The position numbers and the translations under genes are program-made. 64,000 nucleotides of DNA, taken from contig CM043962.1 in assembly GCA_014529385.2 (NCBI GenBank), forward strand, positions 128,287,470 through 128,351,469, written 5' to 3'. The notes beneath the pieces were generated by a model that was given only the letters and a program-made list of their open reading frames with translations, was not told the DNA's origin and searched no databases. Positions 22,490-33,884 of this stretch are shown piece by piece; within the stretch, counting starts at the first letter, position 1; every line of letters starts with the position of its first letter. Origin of the DNA: Adiantum capillus-veneris. Taxonomy: Eukaryota > Streptophyta > Polypodiopsida > Polypodiales > Pteridaceae.

Positions 22490-23460
22490 GCCACAGATCA
22501 GGATTTTGCAAACGTTTTCACTCGGATACAGGATGGGGAGACAGTAGCGGGATATTCCATTCGGGATGGCTACTTGATGAAGAAAACAATCTTGTGCGTT
22601 ACACAGGCGTTGAGGGAAAAGGTTATAACTGAATGCCATTGTCCGCCTTTTACAGGTCATGGCGGCATTGCTACCACCATGAAAGGGGTAGAGAGATATT
22701 TCTTTTGGCCGAGACTCAAGAAGGATGTGGACGAGTTTGTGCGCAAGTGCCTGGTATTCTAGAAGGTCAAGTTTGACAGGCATAAAGCACAGGGATTGTT
22801 ACAGCCTTTGCCCTTACCCACCCACCCCTAGGAAAGTATTGCAATGGATTTCATTTTTGATCTCCCAAGAACACAGAGTGATCACGATGGTATCTCGATT
22901 GTTATTGACAGATTTGGCAAGCAAGCTCATTTCATTCCAGTGAAGAAAACAGTCAAGCCGTATTACTTAGCGAGATTGTTTGTGGCCCAGATCTTTAGAT
23001 TACATGGCATGCTCGAGACGATTGTCTCCAACAGGGACCCCAGATTCACGAGAGTGTTTTGGAAGCCGATTTGGGAGAACATTGGCACGCGGTTGCAGTT
23101 CTCGTCATCTTTCCACCCGCAAACTTCAGTGCTACTAGATTTATTGAAGTCTTACATCTCAGATCAAAAGACTCAATGGGAAAAGTATTTACCTTTGGTG
23201 GAATTTGCCTACAACAACACGATACACACTTCGATGGGGAAGGCACCATTTGAGATTATTGAAGGTGCTACAAAGGTTCGACCCTTCCTAAGCACAAAAG
23301 TTAAGATTTTTGAAGCTAATGAGTACACGCGTGACTTGGACACGGCTTTTGCCAAGGTCCGCGAGGCTTTGCGGAAATCTCAAGAAAGACTAAAAGAGGC
23401 AGCAGATCACCATCGTTGCGATTTGAAATTGAAGGAGAACGATTGGGTGCTCTTACGTTT
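22490..23460 (+). pseudogene. element C integrase, catalytic Glu missing
   Basis: Zinc finger HCPPFTGHGGIATTMK ... CLVF*KVKF: the second Cys of the CxxC pair is Phe and a stop follows. The core is open from 22844: AMDFIFDLPRTQSDHDG (first Asp), VSNRDPRFTRVFW (second Asp). At about 23120 HPQT is joined in frame to SVLLDLLKSY, eight codons shorter than B, so the Glu is gone. FAYNNTIHTSMGKAPFEIIEG continues the fold. Confidence 0.88.
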
Positions 23461-23839
23461 AGGGAAGGCACGCCTGAGAAAGAAAAAGGAAAAGGAGAGG
23501 CTTTTTCAAAAGCTTAGTATGCGATACTACGGACCTTTCCAAATCTCCGAAAAGATAAATGATGTCTCCTGCAAACTGAAGCTGCTTGACACTTGGAGGA
23601 TTCACAATGCATTTCATGTGAGTCTCTTGAAACCTTTCAAAGGTGATGTGCCTGAAGATGGGGAGCCTGATGAGCGACCCAAAGTGGAAGAAAACGAGGA
23701 GATCCTTGTTCCTGAACAGATTTTGGCACATAAGGATAGAAAGAATAAGGGTAAAGTAAGAAGGTCGTTACTATCCTGCATTGGATGCGAAGTGGATGGA
23801 GGAGGAGGACCTAGCAGATACTTAGATTGTGAAACTTAA
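23461..23839 (+). pseudogene. element C GPY/F region and chromodomain
   Basis: In frame with the integrase: SMRYYGPFQISEKIND, HNAFHVSLLKPFKGDVPEDGEPDE, then ILVPEQILAHKDRK. The chromodomain core is damaged by a deletion after GKVRRSL (about 23765), where A has KFKNYPALDVKW. Confidence 0.87.
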
Positions 23840-24461
23840 CCTTGAAGCTTTTGGTTTAGCATAGTCTATTCCAAATGGAACCCAAAATTCAGCTTGGCCG
23901 CAGATCTGGTGCAGTGGGATGCACAAGAGGGGAGTTACTTCGCTCCTTTGTCAACAGATGCCTCGATTTTTGAATACTAGAGTCACTGATGTCTCTTTGA
24001 GCTTCAAGGATACTCAGAGCCGACAGTATTCTGCTGTATGGCTTTATGAAATGGAATTCCCGATAATATGACTGATTTGTTCTTGACTTGTTTTTAAGTG
24101 CAGGAACTGATAGACGAAAAGACTGCAGCATTTTGGTTTGAATGATCTCGAATAGACATGGTTGCAATAGGAGTTAGTCAATTGGGCATTTATGAGGTCC
24201 TGAGTGGATCTAGATGCGATTGCTAACTGCATTGCCGATAAATCATGGTCTAAGATCCGAATGAATGTTGAATGTGATTTGTCATGTGATGTCCTGTGAT
24301 GTCAAGTGATGTCCTGTGATGGCGTGTGATGTGACTGTCGATTGGTACATTTGCTAGATGTGTGTTCCTAGTGCATCGATACTAACAGTCGGTGTCTGCT
24401 AAGACAGTTTATGGCTTCTGTATGTTTAGTAGGCCTAATCGAGGGCGATTACAATGCTTTC

Positions 24462-24471
24462 AAGAGGGGGG
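24462..24471 (+). other. polypurine tract of element C
   Basis: aagagggggg then ta and the TG of the 3' LTR, exactly as in A. Confidence 0.87.
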
Positions 24472-24473
24472 TA

Positions 24474-24676
24474 TGTCACAAACTGGTGACGTGGCGTGCC
24501 ACAACACACACATATATTCACCGCTGGCTGCAGACAAAATGATGACGTGGCTGCCCGTACACCCTTTGCAGGAAATCCCGAACTGCTGACGTGGCCTTTT
24601 TTTGTAGGGCAGGGTCGAAAAATGCGGCAGGACTGACATGTGGCAGCTATACGGACCCCCGCGATCTACGGAAAGG
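24474..24676 (+). repeat. 3' LTR of element C, truncated
   Basis: Matches 18301-18500 (gtgccacaacacacacat, gctgcagacaaaatgatgac) and stops matching at acggaaag. The remaining 440 bp of LTR are absent; what follows is unrelated. Confidence 0.88.
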
Positions 24677-25310
24677 AAGTTCAAAGCACATGCATCTTGC
24701 AAGGAACCGACGTGAGATACACAAAACACTATGGATGTGCTCAAAATCCATTGTTCTTGGCCCGATTATGGACAGGTTGTGCTACAAAGTTCATTGTCTC
24801 GGAAAGTTTGGACGTGATGTGTTCACAATTCACAATTGGGGATTCTTCGACGTAGTGTGGTCTACAGTTCAATTTTCCATGAGGCAACCGATGCTCAAGA
24901 TGGCATTGTTCTCAAATAATAGGTTGGTGGTAGCAAATCCGAGGTGCATCAAGTAGTTGGCCACTTCTAGGGTGCTTCGTCATCGACTAGGTCTTCCTAC
25001 ATATGTCCACTTTGAGCTGCAAAGAGGGTTAAAGTTATAGCATCTTAAGTGAATAGCTGAATGTGATCTCAATATTTATTTTGTCTTTAGGTATTGATTT
25101 TACTTATTTGACACGATTCTGGGTAGGGCAACTCTTTGAGGGAGGTACTTAAGGCCCCTAGGCTAGTATATAAGTAGCACCTAACCTCCATTGTATAATC
25201 ATATAATTCATTGCCCAGTAGGTTGGTTTAGCAGACTCTCTCTCTTTCTCTGTCTCGTGCATCCTCTCTTGGATCTACGCTTCCGCATTGTCGACTTTGA
25301 CATGACCCCA
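24677..25310. other. no gene recognised; possible solo-LTR-like or promoter sequence at its right end
   Basis: Short frames only. At 25160-25260 a TATA candidate (agtatataagtag, about 25167) is followed by a pyrimidine-rich tract (ctctctctctttctctg), the layout of a short copia-type LTR or another promoter. No paired copy is in the window. The missing 3' half of copia H is not seen here. Confidence 0.45.
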
Positions 25311-26166
25311 ATTCTCGAACTCTTTGGCTTACCCTTTTCCTCGAGGTAATCATACTGAGCTTGAAGCATTAGGGGCTTCCATTTCTTTCCATAGATAGTC
25401 CCATATACCTAGGAATCAATGTCTAAATTGTCAAAGGATGAAGTGTCGTCCTCGGAAATGCTAGAATACTTGCGGTGCTTTCTAGACTTCTTCTGAGATC
25501 TGCTTTTCTTTGTCTTTCTCTGCTTTTCTTGCTTCTTTTCCTCCTTGCTGAAGTCAAAGGAAGAACTCTTTGAGCTGTCTGAAAACAAGGACGAAGACGG
25601 AGAACTAGGGTTATCCTCGTAGTGAACACGCTTCTAGGATTTGCGCCCCTCCTCGACAGTGGATTTCCGACCTAGGTAGCCAGGATATACCTTTGAATTG
25701 CTCTTCTTTCGAGAGTACTTTGTGGTCTTCATCGATTGATTGATTTTCTTTTCAAGAGTGTCGTCAAACTCTTCTTGCGAGTACAATTCTTGTGTTTTTG
25801 TACTCTGTTTTGCTTTATTCATCACCGACTTGAGAGGCAAATGAACAACATCTCGCCATCGTGAGGGAACCTCGTCAAGCAGGTGACTCTTCAGATGCTT
25901 TACGTATTTCGGGTTCTGTGAGTCTTGATCATTTGTTTGGCACAAGTGTCAACATGTAGTTGATGTTCGTACTCCATCCTGTTGAGATTTCCTGTCAAGA
26001 ACGGGCCATTGTCTTCTTTCGATTCCTCGGAAGGAGGTTGGCTCCCGTCGTAATCTCCATTGGTTTGTTCTGTTCCCCCACTGGGATTGGGGTTTGCTTT
26101 ATCTCCTTGAGGTTGGGTAGTCAATGGAATAGCTTTCTCTCTGTCGGATTCAATACTAGAACCCAT
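25310..26166 (-). pseudogene. fragment D: N-terminal gag of an A/C-like element
   Basis: On the - strand from ATG 26166 (MGSSIESDREKA), then QLHVDTCAKQMI, a frame change near 25920, YSQEEFDDTLEKKINQSM (25634-25945) with VYPGYLGRKSTVEEGRKS, and a Ser/Lys-rich linker (25423-25629). The blocks align in order with YTEQELEEVIDTW and FPGYLGRQSTF of A but are clearly more divergent. It ends just after AQYDYLEEKGK, where the capsid-like domain should begin. Confidence 0.82.
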
Positions 26167-26207
26167 GTGTGCTGCGAGGAAAGGGCTTGGATCCTCCGTA
26201 GAAGAAT

Positions 26208-26218
26208 CTTTGATACCA
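26208..26218 (-). other. primer-binding site of fragment D
   Basis: On the - strand TGGTATCAAAG, one base after the LTR end. It is a Met-tRNA-type site with one change, in the expected place between LTR and gag. Confidence 0.75.
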
Positions 26219-26219
26219 C

Positions 26220-26700
<481 letters not shown>

Positions 26701-28479
26701 CCAATTTTTTATGTACCTTTCTCCACATCCTCATCACACTTTGCATAAAACCTATGGAGATCAATAGTGTCATCTCCCTTTACATAGGTTTTTAAGACTA
26801 TCAAAAGTTTTTCCATATTAAGAAAGTGAATGCAAATGAAACACTTCATGTCTTTAGCCTTGAAATCTCCTTGTTTTTTTGTTGGGAATGGACATGCCCT
26901 TAAAATAGATCCCCTCAACACTATTTTCCCATGTGGAAGTACTACCAACTTTGTTTTATTCTTAGCAATATATATAATAAATAACTTAAAAATAAGTATT
27001 TTTAAAAAATAAGCATAAGAGAAATACTTTTAAAAAAAATTTTACTTGAGATAATCTCGCAAACAATAAATAATTATGCAAACTCACACTTTATTAGTAA
27101 CACACACCTAGAGTTAAGTAAAGCACAAAAAAGGGGGTTCCCATGAAGAAGCTTGATGGCGCGTTTGGTCACTGTCAATTTACCTATGCTAATAAGCTGA
27201 TTAGAAATTTATACTTATATGCACGTCCAATTTAATTATGGCTAGATTTAGGTTTTTGCTTTTTCTGTTCCATGATAGCTCGACCAAAAAACAGCTATCA
27301 CTAGCAGGTATGTCTGGTGACTTTGAGGACGTTGTTATTTGCATTATCTTAGTTTATGGATGATCAATTCCAGGTTCCAGACGTGGGTTTACATCATCTA
27401 CATATTCTAAGTATTGATAGACTACAGGTACATAGAGGTATTCAGGTAGCTCAAACATTGTTTAACAAATGAAGATTGGAGGCTTCTTCTAGTTTAAAAT
27501 GCAAGGGATAACTCTGGAAAATAAGACAAAATAGAGATGCAAAGAAGTTTAAAAAGTTGAAGGCAGCTTCTTGTTGTATTTTGTATTCCTCACTACAAGA
27601 TGAGGAGGGTTAGGTTCGGTTATATTGAACCATAACTTTTTCTATCTTTGCAGGACAGTCACCTGATGCAGCTAAGTCACGGGTAACCGCGGAATCCTTT
27701 GTGAAGTCTGCAAGTTTTGACTTCTTTTTATTTGGTTTTATCATCTGGATAATCATATGTTTGAACAAAAGTACATGCAGCATTTCTTGCTCGTCAATTA
27801 ATAGTACGTGGCAAGTGGTATAATAAATGAATTATGGCTTAATCATCAACCTGATTGAGTGTACTAAAAACATGGTATGAGATTAACCGACACAGGTGGA
27901 CATTTCTAGCAATGTTTGAGACTTCTAGCTTGTCCATTGTTTTGGGGGGATAGGCCTACATACTATCTTTGTTCGCTATTGTGTGGAAGAACATTATGGT
28001 GCTTACTTACTCCGGGAAACCTAAACATGCATTGTTATGTTATTTGTGGAAGAACATTTATTTTTTGAAGGCTTTGGAGAATGATTTCTAGGTATGGCTT
28101 CTGATTATTTCGGATTTTCTAGCAACCACCTCGCTGCCTGGTCTCATTTCTCTTGTAAAGCAAGGGCTTACCAATCAAGGCACAAAGAAGAAAGGAGAAG
28201 AGAATTTTTAACATTGTAGGAACAATCCCAAGAGACCCCAAAGCGTTTGCAAAAGGCCATGTTGGCCTATGAGACAAACAATATACAATGATGTCCATGT
28301 CTATGTATATCATGTGGGAACTAAAAACAAAATAAAATTGTAAATGATAGCATCGAACAGAATTGGAGGATGGGGCATATACAACTTTGGTATCCTTAGC
28401 TGAAGCTGTGCTTATAGGGGCCCCCAAAATGCATCCTAAGCATAGCATGCTATAGGTGTAGAGTATGCTCCCTATGAAA
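26701..28479. other. AT-rich region with no transposon coding; weak exon-like signals
   Basis: The least repeat-like part of the window. No known protein domain. Possible plant splice sites: donor CAG/gtatgt at 27307/27308 and acceptor tttgcag at 27652. Joining across them keeps one frame open (ending SLAG, continuing QSPDAAKSRVTAESF). This could be a relic of a host gene or chance. Runs of A/T around 26940-27080 look intergenic. Confidence 0.35.
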
Positions 28480-29115
28480 GAAAATTGCTCTCATTCTGAG
28501 GATATGCTAGGGTTAAGGATAAAATACATGGAAGAGGGTGAGATGGCCGCTCTAAGTACAGTTGAGAAAGGCTTCTCCATCCTCTAGATGCACGATACAC
28601 GAGACAAAGAGTGGCGGAGTTCCACCCCAAGAGAGCACTGACCGCAAACCCTAGCGCCCCTTTCGGTATTTCTTTATATTGCTTCAACATGCTCCCATGG
28701 CTCTACTATGCATCTCCCGCGGGTAGACCGTTAGAGTGAGAACCCATGGGTCATATTTAAAGGTCCTTGGCCTTTAAAAGCAGTTTACGTGAAAAGCTTC
28801 AAGTTCTAAAAGCATCTGGTCCCAAAAGTTGATGGCCAAAGCTGCCAGTGTGTTTCACGGAAATCCGTATAGTTGCCGCGTCATCAACAATTTACGCAAG
28901 ACCTTTGTGAGTGTGGGTTGTGTTTTTACTCCTAATGCCTTGGGCTTCATCGGGCGGGGTCCCATAAGTTGGGAAAATTTCTCTAGAGACCCACTCGTCA
29001 AGGGTCTGTAATTGGTGGGAACTTTTGCTTCTTCTAATCCTTATAGGGTTTCGGCCCCTCGACCGGGATTTGCAAGTCGTTTCATGTCTTCAGTGGCTTG
29101 ACACGTCAGCGGTTT
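28480..29115 (-). repeat. 3' LTR of fragment E
   Basis: In reverse complement: the aaagaaataccgaaaggggcg block (28655-28675), ggaactccgcc, gggttctcactc, and near the start acgtgtcaagcc-type sequence resembling the gctgacgtgg motif of A. The junction with pol is a deletion, so the left and right limits are approximate. Confidence 0.68.
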
Positions 29116-29870
29116 ACTCATTTTTGAGTCAAAATGTGTGGGGGAGAAGCAATCTCCGCAAACTCTAAATGAACCGCATGTAGTACAAACATAAGCCCAA
29201 AAAGCTGCGAACTTCATGTACATTTTTCAAAATCTGCCAATCTATGATAGTGGCCGGGTCCATTTTTACACCCTTTCAAGAGACGACATGTCCCAAAAAG
29301 TGTATCATCAGTGGCGAGAAAAACTTGCTCTCTTTCTCGTTGACCACCAATCTATTTTGCCGTAGTGCTCAAAAAACTTGTAATTGATGGTGTCTATGCT
29401 CTGCTTCACTCTTGGAGAATACAATGATGTCGTCGAAAAAGGTGCCCACAAATGACTTGTACTGTCTGAAAATCATATCCATCATCTTGTTGAACGTTGT
29501 TGGGGCCTTTATGAGGCCAAAAGGCATCAGCAAATACTCGTACAATCCGAAAGACGTCCTAAATGCGGTCTTGTATACATCTCCAAGAGTGATCTTGATC
29601 TAATGATAGCCACTTTTCAAGTCGATTCTATTATTGCATATAGAACTCTTTAACTTGTCCAATATATCATCGATCTTGGGTATCGGAAACCTGTTCTTGA
29701 TGGTGATTTTGTGAGAGCTCCATAGTCAATGCACATTCTCCAAGATCCATCTTTCTTTAGTACGAGAAGTACTAGCGAACAATAAGGCGATGTATTGGGC
29801 TGAATTAGATCCTTTTCAAGAAGCTCTTTCACTTGGTTCATAATTTCCTCATTCGGGGCTCTTCTTACTG
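29116..29870 (-). pseudogene. fragment E reverse transcriptase
   Basis: - strand blocks: [86 protein letters not shown] with both catalytic aspartates, MIHFLGHVVS and GVKMDPATI. Several stops and shifts. It ends about 29125, where the sequence switches to LTR. Confidence 0.85.
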
Positions 29871-30560
29871 TGTAAGGTGGGCGGTTCGGTGGCGTGCTAG
29901 GAATCAAATCAATCGTATGATCTTTAGGTTGCTGAGGAGATAGCTCTCCAAGAAAACCCTCTGAGAAACAATCGGCTTGAGCTTGCAAAAATTCTTGTCG
30001 TTCTTTCTTTAAGCCTGACATATTTGACGTCTTATTTCATTCAGTTCATTCAAATAGATTGAGAAACAAAAAGATTGGATTTTATTAACTTTGAAACGTG
30101 TGAAGTCGATGCAAGTGGGACGGACTTGCCCTTCAATTTTACATCAAGAATAATGTCCCTACCCTCCTCATTCTTGAACGTGGCCTTTCTCGCCCGATAG
30201 TAGACCACGAAGCCCTTCTTGTGGTACCAAGGGATTCCCAAAAGGACGTGTCACCTCTTCAAAGGCATGATGTAGAAGTCCTCGTGCCCTAAATACCTTG
30301 GACAATGCAACCATAGTTTGCCTATGATAGGTGTAATGGCAACATCCAGCTCTCGTGCCGCTAGAAGTGCCTCCCTTGGTGGTCCCATTTCCTCTAGTTT
30401 GATTCCAAGTGGAGCCGCCAAGTCAGTCGAGATGAAGTTGGCCTTGGCTCCTCCGTCGAAGAAGATAAGGACTTCTTGATTGCGTACTTTGTCTTGTGCT
30501 CTACAGAGCTCCGTACTCTCGTCGGTCTGTTATGGGTCAAGTCCCCACAAAATCTGGAAC
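29871..30560 (-). pseudogene. fragment E protease region and linker
   Basis: Active-site block LIFFDGGAKANFIS (Asp-Gly-Gly at 30449-30457), then GKLWLHCPRYLGHEDFYIMP, LLGIPWYHKK and LKGKSVPLAS. Linker FSEGFLGELSPQQPKDHTIDL. Broken frames, no full protein. Confidence 0.83.
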
Positions 30561-31081
30561 TGGTTCTGCCTTTGTCTTTCCTTTCTTTGCTGGCTCCTTT
30601 GCCACTATGGAACTCTGTGGTTTCTCCTCGACCTGATTGTTGGACGCTTTGCAAGAACGTGTCCCTGTACTCCACAATCGTAGCATTTTCCCCCTTTATA
30701 GTACTCAGCACGATACTTGACTAACAACCTAGGGCTGGTTGACTTCTTCTTTTGATGCTTCCTCTTCTTCTCGTTACCATTGAATAGAGTTAGCCTCTTT
30801 TGAGCAGACGCTGCCCTGTCCATCAGGTACGTAAGTGTGCTGGCGTGCATACTGAATCCCCGCTTGGCGTGACCCATACGTCTCTGGATTTAGTCTATCG
30901 TCTGAAGAAAACAGTATCGCCATATCTCCTTGGGCAAAGCGCAACAAAATCGCTCAACTTGTTGCTTGAAGGTAATTTTCGTAAAGGAAGAGGCTAGTAG
31001 AAAAGTATCCCAAAACCTCTGACAATAGTCATCCAGAGTATCTTCCTTGGTCATCCTAAGATGATTACAGGCTGTGATAAT
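30561..31081 (-). pseudogene. fragment E gag C-terminal part with zinc knuckle
   Basis: Blocks HLRMTKEDTLDDYCQRFWDTF, QQVERFCCALPKEIWRYC, MGHAKRGFSMHASTLTY, then the knuckle CYDCGVQGHVLAKR: the last Cys is Arg. Aligns with A/C gag directly up to the hAT-like insertion. Confidence 0.84.
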
Positions 31082-31779
31082 CATAGTTACCCGGAATGCG
31101 GAACGGGAACGGCGACGGGCCTCCCTGCGGAACGAGGGAACGGCAAGGGGTCCGGAACGGGAACGGCGCAGAACGGAAGGCATTAAATAACACCCAAATA
31201 ATGCAATTTTTAGCGTTATGTGTTTGAACGTTGAATACAAGTAGTGTTAGAGTCCTTTGACTCTAATACTCACAAAAAACATACCATTCCACCTTATTAT
31301 GGCTTGATTGCATCGTGTGGTGATGCGCGGTCATAGTACGTTCACAACAGACACAATGCATGCTTGAGATAGAGAGCTTGAGAGAGGCTTCACTTCTTGA
31401 GACGAAGGGGAAGAGAGCTTGAAGCCTTGATAATTGAGGGCAAGCCCAAGAGAGAGAGCTTGAGAGCTTGAGGCCCGAGCGCGAGGGTAGAGGAAGAGAG
31501 AGAGAGCCTTGAGGCTTGTTGCATTTGGGAAGGAAAGGGGTGAGGGGGGAGCAATTTATAAGGAAAGCCAGACACCCAAAATCTGCCCCTTTATGCTTTC
31601 TTACCATTGCTGCCGTTCCAGCGTTCCGGGCCATTCCGAGACGTTCCGGCCCCGTTCCTCCCTGCCATTCCGGTAGTCCCTGGTCTGTCGGAACGCCTGG
31701 CCGTTCCGGGCACCTGCAGCCGGTCGGAACGCCGTTCCGGCGTTCCAGGCCTTGGTAGGGGCGTTCCCCGGTAACTCTG
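31082..31779. mobile_element. hAT-like non-autonomous DNA transposon, 698 bp
   Basis: Interrupts the gag of E precisely. The 8-bp duplication gtgataat flanks it (31074-31081, 31780-31787). The ends are imperfect inverted repeats: left CATAGTTACCCGGAA, right (reversed) CAGAGTTACCGGGGA, matching at most positions. Both subterminal regions are crowded with GGAACG motifs, in opposite orientation on the two sides. 8-bp target duplications, CA-starting short TIRs and subterminal repeats are features of hAT transposons. No transposase is encoded. The long - strand open frame across its boundary is a chimera with gag. Confidence 0.85.
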
Positions 31780-31787
31780 GTGATAAT

Positions 31788-32100
31788 ATCTTCTTTATAT
31801 TCTTCTGTGAGCCATGCGGAAGTGAAGACGCGTTTAAATTTTATATACAATGTGGATGCTTCCTTGTGCCAAAGGAGGGTCGACCACCAAGTCTGGGCAT
31901 TCCCTTTCAAATAAGAGGACTCTCTTCGTACTTTGGAATGCTCGGAAAAGCGGCCTCCCCAAAAGACAACTTCTAATTGTAAATAAAAGCAAGAGCTCTC
32001 TAGGAGTCCTTATAGCGTGAAAATGTGTCAAATTAGAGTGCTTGCCCACGCTCTTTAAAATCCTTGGTCTTCCAACCTGTTGATATTGGTGTCTTCGCTT
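31788..32100 (-). pseudogene. fragment E gag, capsid N-terminal part
   Basis: - strand FSEHSKVRRESSYLKGNAQTWWSTLLWHKEAS, then LYIKFKRVFTSAWLTEEYKEDII up to the hAT-like element. It aligns with 9760-9920 of A. Upstream (toward 32100) the match fades into broken frames. Confidence 0.82.
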
Positions 32101-32106
32101 CTTTCC

Positions 32107-32890
32107 AAATGGATTCCCTATCTCAAGGATCGATGATATACTCGACAGACTTCAGGGGTCTACTTGCTTTAGCATAATCGATCTGAAGAGTGGTTATCAT
32201 CAGATCCAAATTTCTCGTGGAGACGTCTACAAGACAGCTTTCAGGACAACTTTTGAGAGTACCGACCATTTGTCGGCACTTTTTTTGACAACATTATCAT
32301 CTTCTCCAAGAATGAAGCAGAACACAGACACCACCTGTTGCAAGTTTTCTAGGCATTGCGGAATCATAAATTGGTTATAAATGTGAATAAGTTTTCTTGC
32401 CTTAGATAGTTGGGATACATCGTCTGAATAGAAGGGGTAAAGATGGACCCTACCGAAATTGAGACTATTGGCCTGATTTGAAGAATGTTCATGAGGTTCG
32501 AAGCTTATCTTGGATTGTGTTTTTATTATCGGCGGTTCATTTGCAGAGATAGCTTCTCCTTTGCATTTGTTGACTCAAAAAGGAGTTCCCTTTTCTTGGG
32601 GACCGACAAAGATTGCAGCCTTTAAGACTCTCAAAAAAAAAAAAGTTGACTACGGGACCAAGGTTGGTCTTGCCAGACTTGCAAAAGCCATTCGAAGTCT
32701 CTGTGATGCTTATGGTCGTAGTCTAGAAGCAATCTTCTTGCGAGAAGGCCATGTCATAGCTTACGAGAGCAAGATGTTTTCACGTCCTGAGCGGTTTGCA
32801 CAGATTTATGAGAAAGAGCTTCTGGGAGTTATCCATGCTCTTACGCAATGGTGACACTATCCTCTCGAAGCTGATTTTACAGTCTTTACT
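32107..32890 (+). pseudogene. pol array unit 1 (partial)
   Basis: Begins at ATGGATTCCCTATCTCAAGG, within the RT fingers, and runs to the RNase H block ADFTVFT. It is the unit next to the head-to-head junction with fragment E. RT catalytic block FFDN; stops and a run of A (32635-32644) break the frame. Confidence 0.82.
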
Positions 32891-33884
32891 GCAAGCTCAG
32901 GCTGATTGTTGCTATGAGGGCTTACCAAGCGAGTTGCCTCCTTCAAGTCCTAAAGATCACATGATTCATTCCCGGTAGTACACCACCGAACTGCCCACCT
33001 TATTAAGTTAGCCGAGCCCATGATAAAGAAGCAATGAATCAGAAAGATGGATCTTGGAAAATGTGCATTGATTATAGAATCACTATCAACAATGGATTCC
33101 CTATCCCAAGGATGGATGATATACTTGACAGACTTCGGGAGTCTACTTGCTTTGGTAGAATTGATCCGAAGAGTGGTTATCATCAGATCCAAATTGCTCC
33201 TGGAGACGTCTACAAGACAGCTTTCAGGACAACTCTTGAGAGTACCGATCATTTGCGGGCACTTTCTTTGACAACATTATCGTCTTCTCCAAGAATGAAG
33301 CAGAACACAGACACCACCTGTTGCAGGTTTTCTAGGCATTGCGGAATCATAAATTGGTTATAAATGTGAAAAAGAGCGAGTTTTCTTGCCTAAGATACAT
33401 TTCTTGGGATACATGGTCTCAGCAGAAGGCGTAAAGATGGACTCGGCCAATATTGAGACTATTGGCCTGATTTGAAGAATGTTCATGAGGTTTGAAGCTT
33501 ATTTCGGCTTGTGTTTTTATTATCGGCGGTTCATTTGCGAGGATAGCTTCTCCTTTGCATGTGTTGACTTAGAAAGGAGTTTCTTTTTCTTGGGGACCGA
33601 TAGAGATTGCAGCCTTTAAGACTCTCTCAAAAATATGAGTTGACTACGGGACCAATGTTAGCCTTACCAGAATTGCAAAAGCCATTCAAAGTCTTCTGTG
33701 ATGCCTATGGTTGCAGTCTGGGAGCAGTCTTCTTGCAAGAAGGCCATGTCATAGCTTAGGAGAGCAAGATGTTTTTACGTCTTGAATGGGTTGCATGGAT
33801 TTATGAGCAAGAGCTTCTGGCAGTTATCCATGCTCTTACGCAATAGCGAACTATCTTCTCGGAGCCGACTTTACAGTCTTTACT
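32891..33884 (+). pseudogene. pol array unit 2
   Basis: Full-length unit from the linker (LQAQADCCYEGLPSELPP) to RNase H. Lacks the LLEKG...VLLVL part of RT and the region between FRTT and the catalytic block, as do the other units. An open stretch of 110 codons at 33034-33363 is a shifted RT piece. Confidence 0.82.

Larger units (their letters stand above)
18301..24676 (+). mobile_element. Ty3/gypsy chromovirus C, 3' LTR truncated
   Basis: Close relative of A in every coding block but with its own LTR sequence (TGTCACAAACTGGTGACG). It is inserted in copia element H. The 5' LTR is complete; the 3' LTR begins at 24474 and matches the 5' LTR for about 200 bp, then ends abruptly near 24676, so no target duplication can be checked. 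Coding parts carry stops, shifts, a 76-bp microinversion in RT and the same integrase Glu loss as A. Confidence 0.92.
28480..32100 (-). mobile_element. Ty3/gypsy fragment E (gag end to RT plus 3' LTR)
   Basis: On the - strand, right to left: capsid part of gag, hAT-like insertion, gag end with CCHC knuckle, protease, RT, then a jump straight from the RT/RNase H tether to an LTR of the A/C family. RNase H, integrase and chromodomain are missing. Its gag begins about where fragment D's gag ends, and its 3' LTR lies to the right of D's 5' LTR. Confidence 0.82.

Noticed and set aside
31263-31910. 215-codon - strand open frame
   Set aside because: Chimera: 43 codons of gag, then non-coding hAT-like transposon sequence.
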